A stretch of DNA of 64,000 nt from Prosopocoilus inquinatus (Eukaryota; Arthropoda; Insecta; Coleoptera; Lucanidae), in the NCBI GenBank assembly GCA_036172665.1, contig CM069877.1, positions 23,709,001 through 23,773,000 on the forward strand. The letters run 5' to 3'. The first letter of the stretch is position 1. Every line of letters begins with the position of its first letter. The position numbers and the translations under genes are program-made. A model generated the notes under the pieces. That model did no database searches. It was given only the letters and a program-made list of their open reading frames with translations, and was not told the origin of the DNA. This document shows, piece after piece, positions 31,217-42,600 of this stretch.

Positions 31217-32423
31217 CTGTGAAATGAAAATGGGTAATTAAAATTAAATTAAATTATAACACAATGATGAAATTGTTAGACTTTCACAATTTTCAGCAAT
31301 CAGTTCAAGAACTTAGTCATAATAAATGTAAGGACCATTTCCATAACCATTTCTAAACTGAAAAATGTGAAAAATTGCACAAACGCTCAACGTTTGACAG
31401 CTTAATAATTTCATTACATTCATATTATTTGTCATGGACATTAGCACTTTCGATATCTTTATCTCGTTTTGTTCCATGATGTTAAAACAGGATGAAGATT
31501 TACTCTGTGCACATAGTGCACCCCAATCGAAAGTGGTATTACATTAAGGTCCGATCTTTTCATCTATGATTAACTTTAACCGTTGAACAGATAAAATAGC
31601 GACATCTTACTATCGCTTTTTGACCTGACATTGCAGTAGGATAGACAAATTGAAGCGGGATTTGCTCCTAATAAGTCCCCCATGCAAGGCACAAAAATTT
31701 TTCTAAATCTTTCATTATGCTTTGACAGCAAGCATGGCCGCCTTGCATGGGGGACTTATTAGGAGCAAATCCCGCTTCAATTTGTCTATCCTACTGCAAT
31801 GTCAGGTCAAAAAGCGATAATAAGATGTCGCTATTTTATCTGTTCATCATTCTTACATCGCAATTGCGAATAAATTGGGCAAGTCGTTTTTGGTCTGCAG
31901 TGGGAACGTCGAGCTACGTCTCTGCTGAAGAAGCCCCAAGCAGGGCTGAAACAGCTGTCCGGAGGCTGCTCGAGGTTTTCACTGCAATCAAAAACGATTT
32001 GCACATAAATTTTTTTAACCGTTGAGTAATTCCTGTAGAAACAATTGTCTCTATAATTGTAACTATGATGATGAAAAAACCGGCCCTAAGAACAAACGAA
32101 TACAGCTTTTCCATGAAGCGTGCTTCGCTCAAAATTGCACCGCATTTAAAAACCTACAAAATACATGTGCAGAACCAAGTTAGGGCAGTAAGTAGATACA
32201 AAAAAAAACTCTAACTTAACATGTTTATAAACCAAAATTGAAGAAAGTATTGATGTCGACACGTGCACGCATACTAACAAGGGGTTATAATTTAATTATT
32301 GTCAACACTAGCGCTTAATATTGCATAACTGTTAAAAAACTATGTTTTACTTTCAACTTACCAAGATCTGGATCCTTGACCGTATTTACGAGGATGTGAA
32401 TACCAAATATTTTGAAAACCCAT
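31117..32423 (-). CDS. RpS29: Ribosomal protein S29 (uS14), exons 1 and 2
   Basis: Exon 1 (32423-32362) encodes [20 protein letters not shown] and ends in phase 2 at TG|GTAAGT. Exon 2 (31216-31117) completes the Cys codon and encodes [20 protein letters not shown], then [14 protein letters not shown], ending at AAG|GTATGT. The four zinc-binding cysteines (C-x2-C and C-x2-C) are all present. The protein is a structural zinc-ribbon subunit of the 40S ribosome. The usual last two residues before the stop are not found in a clear third exon. The Kozak context AAAATGG is good. Intron 1 (1.1 kb) contains a transposon with a strong hairpin. Confidence 0.93.
31548..32086. mobile_element. PIF/Harbinger-type non-autonomous element in RpS29 intron 1
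   Basis: The left end GGTCCGATCTTTTCATC and the mirror of the right end (GGGCCGGTTTTTTCATC) are flanked by TAA on both sides (31545-31547 and 32087-32089), the TWA duplication of this superfamily. It contains a 107-bp-arm hairpin. A related end is at 5342. Confidence 0.75.
31584..31846. repeat. Near-perfect 107-bp-arm hairpin
   Basis: The arms 31584-31690 and 31740-31846 are reverse complements with a single visible mismatch and a 49-bp loop. Transcribed from the RpS29 promoter it would form a long double-stranded RNA in the intron. Confidence 0.92.
32362..32423 (-). CDS. RpS29: RpS29 exon 1
   Basis: 62 bp, 20 codons plus two bases of a Cys codon; donor TG|GTAAGT. Start chosen from the conserved N-terminus. 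Confidence 0.95.
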
Positions 32424-32445
32424 TTTGACTTTCCTACACTTCACA

Positions 32446-32456
32446 CGAAAAGAAAG
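32446..32456 (-). promoter_or_regulatory. 5' TOP-like pyrimidine tract of RpS29
   Basis: On the minus strand CTTTCTTTTCG lies 22 bp upstream of the ATG. A terminal oligopyrimidine start is typical of ribosomal protein genes; the transcription start is inferred to be here. Confidence 0.55.
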
Positions 32457-32735
32457 ATGGTCGCCAGCAGTGTTGCCAACTCTGTGTTGGTGGTTGGTGT
32501 ACAGTTTAAATCTGGTTTCGAATAGTTTGGACTTGAATTTCGTAGTTGTTGCAAGAAAACACCTGACATTTTTATTTAAGCTACTGTTGTGAATCACTAT
32601 TCGTCTTCTGTTACTCGTTTTTTGTCAGTCTGAATTTCAATTGTTCGACACTGACAAATTAAATCTCAAGACCAACTTAATACAACGAAAAACAGGTGTA
32701 CGCGTTTTTTTTGCAAGCCACAGTATAAGACAAGC

Positions 32736-33473
32736 TAGTGTTGTGAGTCGGTCGAATTACTAAGTTACCTTACGGTAAATTGCCAAAGTTACCGGTGAGG
32801 TAACAATCATTTTTTACTGTTTATTAGCGTTTGTTACCTTTTTTGTCAACATAATGTAATTTCGAGTTGCACACTTGCAACATACAAGTAAACCAATGAA
32901 ACAAATAGTCGAGAAATATTTTTAATTATTTAGGAAAGTCGAAAATACTAATAAAAGGAAATAAATACTTCATAACCTAAAATGATTTTCGTTTAGACAT
33001 AAAATTATTTAGTGAAAATACATAATATTAAATGTTGAAACCTTATTTTTTATCAAAAGCCAAAAATGTAATATGCTTCCGACATCAAATTAATCGGAAA
33101 ATTGAGGAAATTTCATATTTTTAGTTAAAAGTGTAATTGGTAATATCGACGCGAGATGTCGCCACTTGAGCTGTAATTGGTAATGTTATGGTAACATTAC
33201 GGGTAAGCAGGGCCGGCGGGTATCATGTGCGAAGTGTGCAAAGCACACAGGCCGCGCAGGCGCCGCAATAAAAAGGCGCTTAAAAAATCTCAAAAACAGG
33301 TGGTAAACAGGAATTTCAATAAAAAAAGGAATGATAATAATTTATTCACAACATTTTTTAAAAGGCGCCAAACATTTTTCACACACAAGATTTTTTCTTA
33401 TTATTTCTTAACGACGCACCGGGCCTGCCAGTAAGGTAACATTAAAAATAAATTACCGGTAATTTAACAACAC
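32736..33473. mobile_element. hAT-like element with TAGTGTTGT ends and a nested insertion
   Basis: The left end TAGTGTTGTGAGTC is mirrored by CAACACTA at 33473; GTTACC/GGTAAC motifs crowd both ends, as subterminal repeats do. At about 33210-33430 a second element starts CAGGGCCGGCGG and ends CCGGGCCTG, with flanks CGGGTAAG and CCAGTAAG agreeing at 6 of 8. Confidence 0.6.
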
Positions 33474-34087
33474 TAACACAAATCTAAAATTCGAATGAAC
33501 GAATTGTGTATTATACATATTTTTTCCGCGGAAAGCTATAAATAAAAATGAATACTTAAACAGCGACATACTAGGATCGCTGTACAGAAGCTGCTCGAGC
33601 GACTCACTGCAACAAATCTTTTTATAAATAAAAACGGTTTAGTTTCATTTCAAGATAAACGAGATCATTGTTCTTGTAACGCAGTATTGCTGTACTAGTG
33701 CCCATCAAACAATTTGTATCTGAATCTTCAATACATTTTATAGACTTTTAGTTTTCTTTTTCTGTGTATTACCTTTGGTTGACGGGTCGGATACTTATTT
33801 TGAATCACCCAGTATAATTTCTTATATTTAAAAAAAAAGAGTAAAAATCAGTTTTGACAAATTGATGAATGAGTCGTCACAAACCCAAAACGCAAACCTG
33901 GATTATTTTATGTTTATTACTATAGGTAGGCCCCCCAAACAGTAGTAGCCCAGGGCCCCAAATTTAACGCTCCGCCCCTGTTCATACGATGACACAAACC
34001 ACCATAAAAATAAGCATTAATTGATTCTTGTTCTTCGAATAAGCACGGCAGTTTTCTGATATTGATAAATTTTGATAGGTATACATA

Positions 34088-34319
34088 CAGTTGAAAGCAT
34101 ACAATAGTAGACAAATTACAGTCTCCTGTAATTATTCTTTCTCAAAATGTCAAAGATTAAAGACGAATTTACACGTTTTACCAAAGTTTTAAACGTGTTA
34201 ATTTTGAAAGCTTTTAAATTTTTTAAAACTTATCTGTGAAGTCGTCTTTAATCACTACCATTTTCAGAAAGAATTATTACAGGAAAATGTAATTTTGTCT
34301 ATTTTTTTGCTGCCGACAG
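34088..34319. mobile_element. Foldback MITE (TA target), copy a
   Basis: Starts CAGTTGAAAGC after TA and contains AGTAGACAAATTACAG mirrored near its right end. A close relative is at 52572-52801. Confidence 0.7.
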
Positions 34320-34363
34320 TACCTCATTAATGAATGTTCACTTTAAGAGGATGGCCGCGATGG

Positions 34364-34913
34364 TACAGTTGCTGCCCTTGAAAACTGGTACACTGAGAAT
34401 GGACATCAACGTCAAAAATTCGTAATTTTGTAATATAAGTATAAATCGAAACTTCAACTATCATTTCATTTTAATATCTGTCAAATTTGCAAATTCATAG
34501 AAGGATTTAGAGCGATTAAGTGACGTTTAGAAACTTCACATTTAGGATCAGCTTACACCACCGAAATATTAAGTGTGTTCGTTTTACTTTGACTCAGATC
34601 AGTAAATATCAGAAGTGAGGTGAGTTTTGTCGAGTTAAAATGTTCTTAAAAAATAAGTTAATTCCACTGACATGGCGTAAATGTCAAACGAGACATTCGG
34701 CCATTACATACACATGTATTGTAACCTAAATCCCTATTTGATTGATTCGGAGGTAGCTTATCAAATCTCATCAACGAGCGTGTAAAAAAAACATACAAAT
34801 TTCCAAGGTTACTGAGGGTCGCTGAGTTACTCTGAGTTTTGCAGTAAAAAGAACACACCTATTATACATATGTATTTGTCTTGTACCAGTTTTTAAAAGC
34901 CGCAACTGTACAT
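34364..34913. mobile_element. Small inverted-repeat element, TACAGTTGC ends
   Basis: TACAGTTGCTGCCCTTGAAA at the left is mirrored by TTTAAAAGCCGCAACTGTA at the right. A 126-bp relative with the same ends lies at 39837-39962. Confidence 0.65.
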
Positions 34914-35153
34914 GTATGTAAGTTGAACAGAAAGTAATTGCCAACATAGTCTGTTATGTGCTAACTTTTAAATGTCAGTCAAACCTAGGGATCCTATTGA
35001 GTGGAACATAACGAAATTTCAGAAAAATATAGGCAACATAAGAAATTACTGAGAAAACATGTATAGTCCTGGATTCTAGTAAGGTTTTCATTAAAGAAAA
35101 GACTAACGAGACAAAAAAGCACCGCCATTTATGACACTGCTTTTCTTCGTAGA

Positions 35154-36090
35154 TAGTGCTGTAAAAGTAATGAAAAAATTTGTACTCGCATGTACTCGTT
35201 ACTTTAAATTTCGGTACCCGTTATATTTGTATAATATAGTATTCGTTACTCGTTACTTTCGTTACTATAGTAAAATTCAGACCCGGGCATAAAATACGAG
35301 AAGAGCCAAGTCGTAGTATCTCCCACTTTACGATAGGCGTCAATGAAACGTCAATTACAATGAGCTAGCCTGCCAGCCGATCGTGTATCAATAGAAGTTA
35401 TAAAACGTGTGGCTCGCGTGAAATACAAACATGAACCAAAATTATGAAATTACGTATCTGTGTTTTATAAACAGTACAGGTATTGTAGAATGTATTATTT
35501 GCGGTAAACTGTTGAGCATAAAACGATATAATATTGCTCGTCACTACAACATTTTCCATAAAGAATATTATCTACAAAAGTTTTGTATATCGTTGGTTGT
35601 TGAAATTGCAGCGCCTGAGCATCAAGCGGGAACCGGCACTGCCTATGCGATCGTAGAAGGAGAATATACCGCGGCGTATTCCCCTCGCATAATTAGGCCT
35701 GGTATAATTAATCAATCAGATAACATGCCTGAATATAATTTTCAACTTAAAATCGTGATACCTAATAAGATTACTTTTATTGTAATTTAGTTTATTAGAA
35801 AATACTCACAATACACTACTTATTAAAAATACATACATAAGTCATGGACGGTGTATACAAGCAATATACAAATATAAACAGTTGATAAACAATCTATTAA
35901 AAACGTAGACAACTTATAACCGAAATTACTAAATTATTAACTGATCGGGAGCTCGCACTCTTTCGTGTCGAAACGTGAACGAAATCGTACGCTATGGTAA
36001 TATGAGTAACGAAATGTTTTGATAAGTACTTCGAGTCTCATGTAATACCCGTTACTCAGTAACGAATACATACGGTTTGCAATAGTACTA
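35154..36090. mobile_element. hAT transposon relic with BED-like finger remnant
   Basis: The ends TAGTGCTGTAAAAG and the mirror of TAGTACTATTG are flanked by TTCGTAGA and TTCATGGA (6 of 8 identical). Both ends are rich in CGTTACT motifs. Confidence 0.7.
35431..35790 (+). pseudogene. hAT transposase N-terminal remnant
   Basis: 119 codons. VECIICGKLLSIKRYNIARH then HYNIFHKEY fits the C-x2-C...H-x4-H zinc finger seen at the start of hAT/ZBED transposases. The rest is not recognisable and the catalytic domain is absent. Confidence 0.6.
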
Positions 36091-36347
36091 TTCATGGATT
36101 GACAATGAAAAAGTTACTCAATTTTTTCCCCCAAAACTTTCCCAATCAAAGGATTGGGGGATTTAGCCTGGCCGTTGACATGACGATTTCGTGGAGTTTT
36201 ATTATTCACTTAACTCCCCTTTAATTTGCATTTGAAATGATACTGTCACTTTGATGGCCATAAACATCCAGAATTTACTCTAACTGTACCATTTAAAAAT
36301 AGTGAACCATGAAGACAGTTTAATGCAAAATTTGTTTTATTTTCCCC

Positions 36348-36367
36348 TTTATTTATTTAATTTTATT
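36348..36367 (-). terminator. Polyadenylation signals of the FASTK-family gene
   Basis: Minus-strand AATAAA occurs at 36348-36353, 36352-36357 and 36362-36367, 64-83 bp downstream of the stop codon. Confidence 0.6.
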
Positions 36368-36430
36368 AGAAATTTCAGTTAATAGATTAAGAAATTATAT
36401 TAAAAATCAATTTTACTATAAATACCACTC

Positions 36431-36659
36431 TCATGACATGAAATTCGATAGACATTCCTTGTAATCACTTTTTGCTCTAATAGCTTCAGCCAAGTAGGGT
36501 ATCTTTTCATATTCAGGCAAAGAAGTCCACAATTCCAAACACACGGGAACAACCACACATCCTTTAGCTTCTAAAGTCTTCATCATCAGTGAAGTACTAC
36601 CCTTTAATCGTCTGCCATTTAACGTATAATGATGAGGGCGCAACGCCAGTATTGCGACA
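36431..36659 (-). CDS. FASTK-family gene exon 7 (RAP domain)
   Basis: 229 bp, acceptor TTTTTCCAG; ends at TGA (36431). Contains the RAP core with Leu-Asn-Gly-Arg-Arg and the conserved Trp. Confidence 0.9.
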
Positions 36660-39600
36660 CTGGAAAAAAAATGATAAGTCATTGCATTTACAGCGACAAC
36701 TTTAAACTTGTTACATCTGACTTTCAGGAGTAATTTCAATATCTTCTAAGTACATCTTATTTGATGTTACGGCTACAGGATAGCCACCTTTTCTTAATAA
36801 AACAACATGATCTGAAACGCAATAAAATGAAAATTGCAGTTTTCTTCGTTTAATGTGCAGTTATATTTACCAATGCAGTGAAATAATTTCGTCCGAACAT
36901 TGGTCTTTACATATTTATCTCCTCCTAAAATTTTGCGTAGACATTCTTCCAGTAAATCATCTTTGTTCTGGTTTAAATTTGATATTACTTTTTCCATAAA
37001 TCTGTCATCAGGAAGGAGATGAGATAATTGCGGCTGGAATACACTTATCGTTTGGTATAAAAGCAACACATTCTCACAATCTACTAAAAATTCTGAAAAA
37101 TAAATTCATAAATTATTTATTTAAATTCGCGAGTAAATACCGACGTTTAGTGAATAAGGATGGCATACTTCTTTCATCTAAAGCTTTCTTTAATACATCT
37201 GCATTATAGACGTCTAAAATTGACATAGCTGTTGCAAAACTAAGCAGGAAGTCCTTCTCTAGATAAGAATCAAAATTCTGTATGTTCATGATTGCTTTCT
37301 GCAAAGAAATCCAGTTTTTAGGTTTGTGCTCTGTCATTGCAATTGAACTGACGACAATAGATACATGTAAGGGATCACCATTCGTTATTAAATCTGGATT
37401 CTGGCAGCAAATTTCTGTGACGTAATCAAGCACTTCATTATGGATGTGGCTCTGTAAAACATAAATATACAGAATTGACAAACGTTTAACTGAAAAACCT
37501 GAATAATGCAAGCGACAAGGAACGCACTATAAAAATAAAGAAGAAATACGACTAGTTACGCTTATGTTTGTTGGAGACTGCCCGGCAGATGCCCCGCCTA
37601 GGACGCCCGCAAAGCAAGAACGCTTACGATAAAATTCGAAGAAGCGCCTATGTTTAAAAGCCAACTGGTCAGTGCTGTTATATAATTTCTTTTTGCAGCA
37701 AACGTGTCAGACTATTTTAGCGCAATATTTTATTCAAAGCTCCATGCAAGTAAACGTTTCAAAAAAATACATACCAGCCGCAGAAATTTTTTCATAATGT
37801 ATACTGCAGGCTCGAATCCAAGATCATTTTCAACGATGTAACTGCCACATGCGTTAAAAAAATCCTCATTATAATAAAAATACATTTTATTGTTGTATCT
37901 ATGCACAAGTTTTGACATGGATGTGTCTAAATCTTCGCATGAGATCGTGTCCATATGAACCATCATGAAATGAAAAGCTTTCTCTAATAACGGTTGGAAA
38001 CGCCAGTTTGGTTTCACATCACAGGTTGACCACAGTATGCTGGTCGTTGTCCTTGCATCCCATTCTTCTTTGTTCATCAGAATAGCATTGATCATCAATT
38101 CTATACATTTCTCAGACATATTTTTCTTAGAAATGTAGTACCAATACTCTGCTAAATGCGACACTTTGGACGTATCCATTTTCACAGGTAACTGCACTTC
38201 AAAGACTATCGGCAAAGCTATCTGCAAGGCCTCAATCAATGGTGTCGTTTTCACTTGTCTTAAGAGGAAGTCTAAAAACATGATCTGCGGCAGTGACAAT
38301 TGGTTCACCGAGTATCTCACGAGCTGCAGCAAAACTTGATAAATTAAACTATCGGATGGGACACTAATGTACGTTAGTATTTTCAGAGCATCGACGGTGT
38401 CTCTCAAATCAATAACTCCGGCTTGGTATCTCAATTGGCTACATAATTTTTCAAAGTCTTTGTGTTTTAAGATATCTCGAGTAGATACTTCACCTCTGCA
38501 AAATAAAAGTTATTAAATTTTTGGAAAATTTTGAATGATTTTAAAATGGGTGAAATATAATGCTTTCATCTCTTTTTATTTGCGAACAGATTTCATTGAA
38601 ATGTATCAAAGTTTGAATATCTCCTATCATATACTGAGGAAATCAAAATCTTTCAAATCGATATAAGAGTAAAATACCTTTATTTTCCACGCTACGCGGA
38701 AATTTTATTTGGAAAAGTTACTCAAAATTATTATGAAATCTCAAGTATGAAATCATGGCTATCTACGATGAAAAAAAGAATTTCACATATTTTTCAATTT
38801 TCTTCGTACCAACGTGTGTGTCGCAGAACTTTGAATATGTAGAGCTGGACCTTTCTTCAAGAGTGACATGAACATACTCTAAAATTTGTTTTTTGCTCAG
38901 CTGTCAACTAGAAATTATGATTAATAACATTGATACTCTAAAAATTACAATTTTTTGTGGCCAAATTATTTTTTTTCCATCGTAGGTAGCCATGATTTCA
39001 TATTTGAAATTTCATAATAATTCTGAGTAACTCTTCCTTATAAAATTTCCGCGTAGCGAGAAAAATAAAGGTACTTTACTCTTATACAGATTTCAAATAT
39101 TTTGATTTCCCCGGTATATGACAGGAGGTATATTCAAACTTTGACACATGCAACTTTAGTTTGGAAAAATGCAGGACCTTTTATAAACAATAAATTTTTC
39201 TGAGAAATCAATAACAAAGAATTTTCTCATATGTAGCCAACTTTATGCCGGTCACTGTAGATAGTATTTTTCCTGTTAAATTTAATATGTGTAAGAATTT
39301 GACATTTGTGTTGCGCCTCAAGCAGATTTACTTCTGCTAATGCTTTTCTTGATCGTTGACAAACTGTTTAATTGCAGAAATTTTCTAATTAATTTAAATT
39401 TCTTTGAAAAAATAATGAAATATAAATATAATTAATGAAATTATGAAAAAAATTTGTAAAAACAATATCAATTTTTTGACTTTTGTTGTTGTTACAAAAA
39501 TAATATTTCCTAATTGTATATTTTCTTAGTTGCCGGTTTCGACTATAATGGCTTCATAAGTCTGCTAAATGTTAAATGTTTGGAATAAATTAGATTTTGT

Positions 39601-42600
39601 TAGGTATTACATATAGAAAGTATGTAGATGAAAAAAAATTAGAAAAGAAGACGTAACGAATGTTTTCAATTTCCAGAACTTAACCAATAACATTCTGGAA
39701 CCGATAAGAAATCAAGTGTCCCCATAGAGTTTAAAACTCCGGGATAAAAAGTTAGAAATCAGAACTATCCCGCCAAATTCGGACATAAAAATTCAAAATG
39801 AAATGACATTCATTGTCAAAGTTTAGTTCATACATGTACAGCTGCGGCCTTTAAAAACTGGTACACACTCTTTGGCAAATACCACACATTACAAAATTTC
39901 AATTTTTTTACATTTACATGCCAGTTCTTAGTATACCAGTTTTCAAGGGCCGCAAATGTACAAACATTCAGTGTTGTTGTGTCTAGATGGAAGTATCTAA
40001 ATACTTCTTGTGTGTCTAGATATGTATCTTAGATACTACTAAAAAAATGTATCTGCATCTCTATGTAGATACAATTACAAAAGTATCTGTTCATCTCACA
40101 TACTCAGATTTTAAGACATTTTAAACTTTCATAAAGAAAGCAAACCTTGGCGTAAATATAACTTTCGATTTTTATAATCTTTTTCTTTTCGTTTTCCCCT
40201 TTTGTCAATTCCCAGTTTATCAAATGACTCTTCTATTTGACATTGTCACGAGAAAAAAAAAGTTACCTACCCGGAAGTTATAATTGTGATAAGAAAATTG
40301 GCCTGCTACGTTTATGGGGGTTTATTTGGCTCAAATTTTCAAATTTTTTCTATTTAAAATATGTCCCTAATTTTTCAATAAAGACCGTATTATTATTATT
40401 ATTATATATATAATATATAATTAATTCATCAGAGTCAAGTCTTTACATTACATTAATCGTAAAATAGTTGATCTGGCTGCGTTAAACCTTAACATAAAAT
40501 AATAAAAGTTTTTTTATATTATCATCAATGTTCTTATGTAACTAGTACTTGACTTTGATTAATCCGACGTGTCGAACTGAACTGATTAACTCACTAATCT
40601 CTGATTTCAACTACTTACTGCCTATTTACAAATTTCCATTTTACTCGTACAGGATGTGACAAAGTACTTTTTCTGTATTTTTCTGAAAGTCCGAATTCAA
40701 AGATCAACGTCCAAAATTGTCAACTTCTCGCTAAACTGCGAGTTGCTGGTGTAGCATTCTCAAGTAAGTTCACACGATTTGGGTGTCATTTGTTAGCACG
40801 GAATTCCCTCTATTAAAACGTTAAGGCTAATTTACATTAGTGTTGGGCCATTCGTGAATGAGTTACGCTCGAGAGCTGATTCCATCAAATGAATGGTCAT
40901 TCACTAACTCTTCAAAAATGAATGATCATTCATGAATGGTATACACAAATGTGTCATGAATAATGAATGTCTCACGAGTGAATGATGAATGACACATTTA
41001 ATATTCACGAGTGAATGGTGAATGACACATTCACCATTCACGAGAGCTGATGTTATTTTACTCACTCACTCTTAAATAAATAAATATTTTTATATAACTT
41101 ATTTTTACAAGTTTTTAGATACATTATTTAATAAAAATGAATGCAAGGATTATAACAAATAAATAAAAATCACATTCTTTTTACAAAGTGTACAAAATCT
41201 CAAATCTACAAATTCTCATAAAGAAGTATAATTTCTTGCACCTTTTTTCCCGGAAGACTATGATCATTGAGATCCTTCGCGTTCACTAGAGCTGGCTCTC
41301 TCGATTGAATGGTCATTTACAACCAAATGCTGCTGTTGCTATCGTCAACACCGCAGCTGGGGGCAGGCAAGAGGGGCCTACGCCAGGGGCGTAGATCCGA
41401 AAAGGCGCAATTTCGGGTTTTGAGTAGACTTTTTAATAAACAATAAAGTATCGTGAGGGCGCAGAATCAGATTTTGCCATGAGCGCCAGAAACCGTAGCT
41501 ATGACACTAGCTATCGTAATGGTGAATGATCATTCATCCAAAAGAGCCAGCTTTCGTGAACGATGAATCGAGTCGAATGGGGAATGAGCTCACCGGAGAA
41601 GTGAACATGTGATCATTCATGAATGACTCTTTTCGGTGAATGGTGAATGACTTCAGCAAAACGAATGGTTTTTTCCATCACTAGTTTACATTATTCGATT
41701 TTTATATTTGGTTTTTCTGTTCGATTTTATATTCGAGTTTGGCTTGATTGAAACTAGCTTCTCGGAAAATCGGATAATTTTACTTAAGTTCTATCAACCG
41801 AAAAGAACTTTGACATGCAAGCTAAGCAGATGGAGGTAAACCATGCTAAACAATTTTCCCAGCAATTAAGCCGCGTCGACAACCGTACTTGCGAAATGTT
41901 CTCTAAACAATTATTTGCTAGAAACACGCGCGTTAAATTTTGTGTTGTTTCAAAAATAAAAAACGAAATTAGATAATTTCTAAAACGTGACAATATGCGA
42001 CTTGATATAGTTCAGAAACTGGAAAATAATGTTAAGTTTCTAGGGTTTAAATTAATTTATATAACTGAATAAAACACTCGGTAAAAAATTAACCGTAATT
42101 TAATAATGCTTACAATCTAATTTCTTCTTCTAACTTCGACGATCGCTAATTAGAACTCGACTGACTCCTGAGTCAACTCCGGCTGATTTTATATTCTACG
42201 CTGCCTTCTCGTTCGTTCCGTCTTCGTAGACGGTAGAAAAGTCGAGTTTGTTCGGTATAGACAGCCTGGCGGCGCAGCGGCATGGCGTGGCGATGACGCA
42301 CAATAACGAACCGACTTCTTGACGCCTTCAGTATGACGTATTGAGCTGGGTGGCGCGCCACACTGCCCCCTTCTTAAAAACGTTTCGTCTCGAAATGTTC
42401 CTGGTAATAGTCTTGAAGGAGGATGTCGGAATCTACAAGCTGGCTTATTCTTGCAACTTCACGTCTGGAAGAAGTAGCAGTCCACGGTTTTGCTGTTGCT
42501 GACTGTTGCCTGTGGAAGGTGGCTGCAGACTAGGACTTCAATTCCCGTTCTGTGGAAGATGACTTCCAGCATTCTTCGAATTACTCTCCAGTCTAGTCCG

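Larger units (their letters stand above)
32457..35153. other. Intergenic region upstream of RpS29
   Basis: Contents are repeats: a 75-bp block at about 32505-32580 repeated at 48305-48385; a hAT-like element at about 32736-33473 with a nested GC-rich hAT-like insertion at 33210-33430; a hAT-like end (mirror of CAGGGGCGGAGCG) near 33980; a MITE at 34088-34319; and a TACAGTTGC-ended element at about 34364-34913. No gene recognised. Confidence 0.55.
38496..42029. other. Giant intron, left part
   Basis: Holds a mariner-like foldback at about 38600-39258, the small inverted-repeat element at 39837-39962, a cluster of GTATCT/AGATAC motifs at 39990-40100 that looks like a hAT end, an AT microsatellite near 40385, and the hAT element at 40838-41683. 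No exon seen. Confidence 0.6.

Noticed and set aside
31747..32025. 92-codon plus-strand frame in RpS29 intron 1
   Set aside because: Its first half is one arm of the hairpin, the rest transposon interior; no domain.
33225..33434. 69-codon Lys/Arg-rich frame
   Set aside because: Lies wholly inside a nested hAT-like insertion and has no domain.
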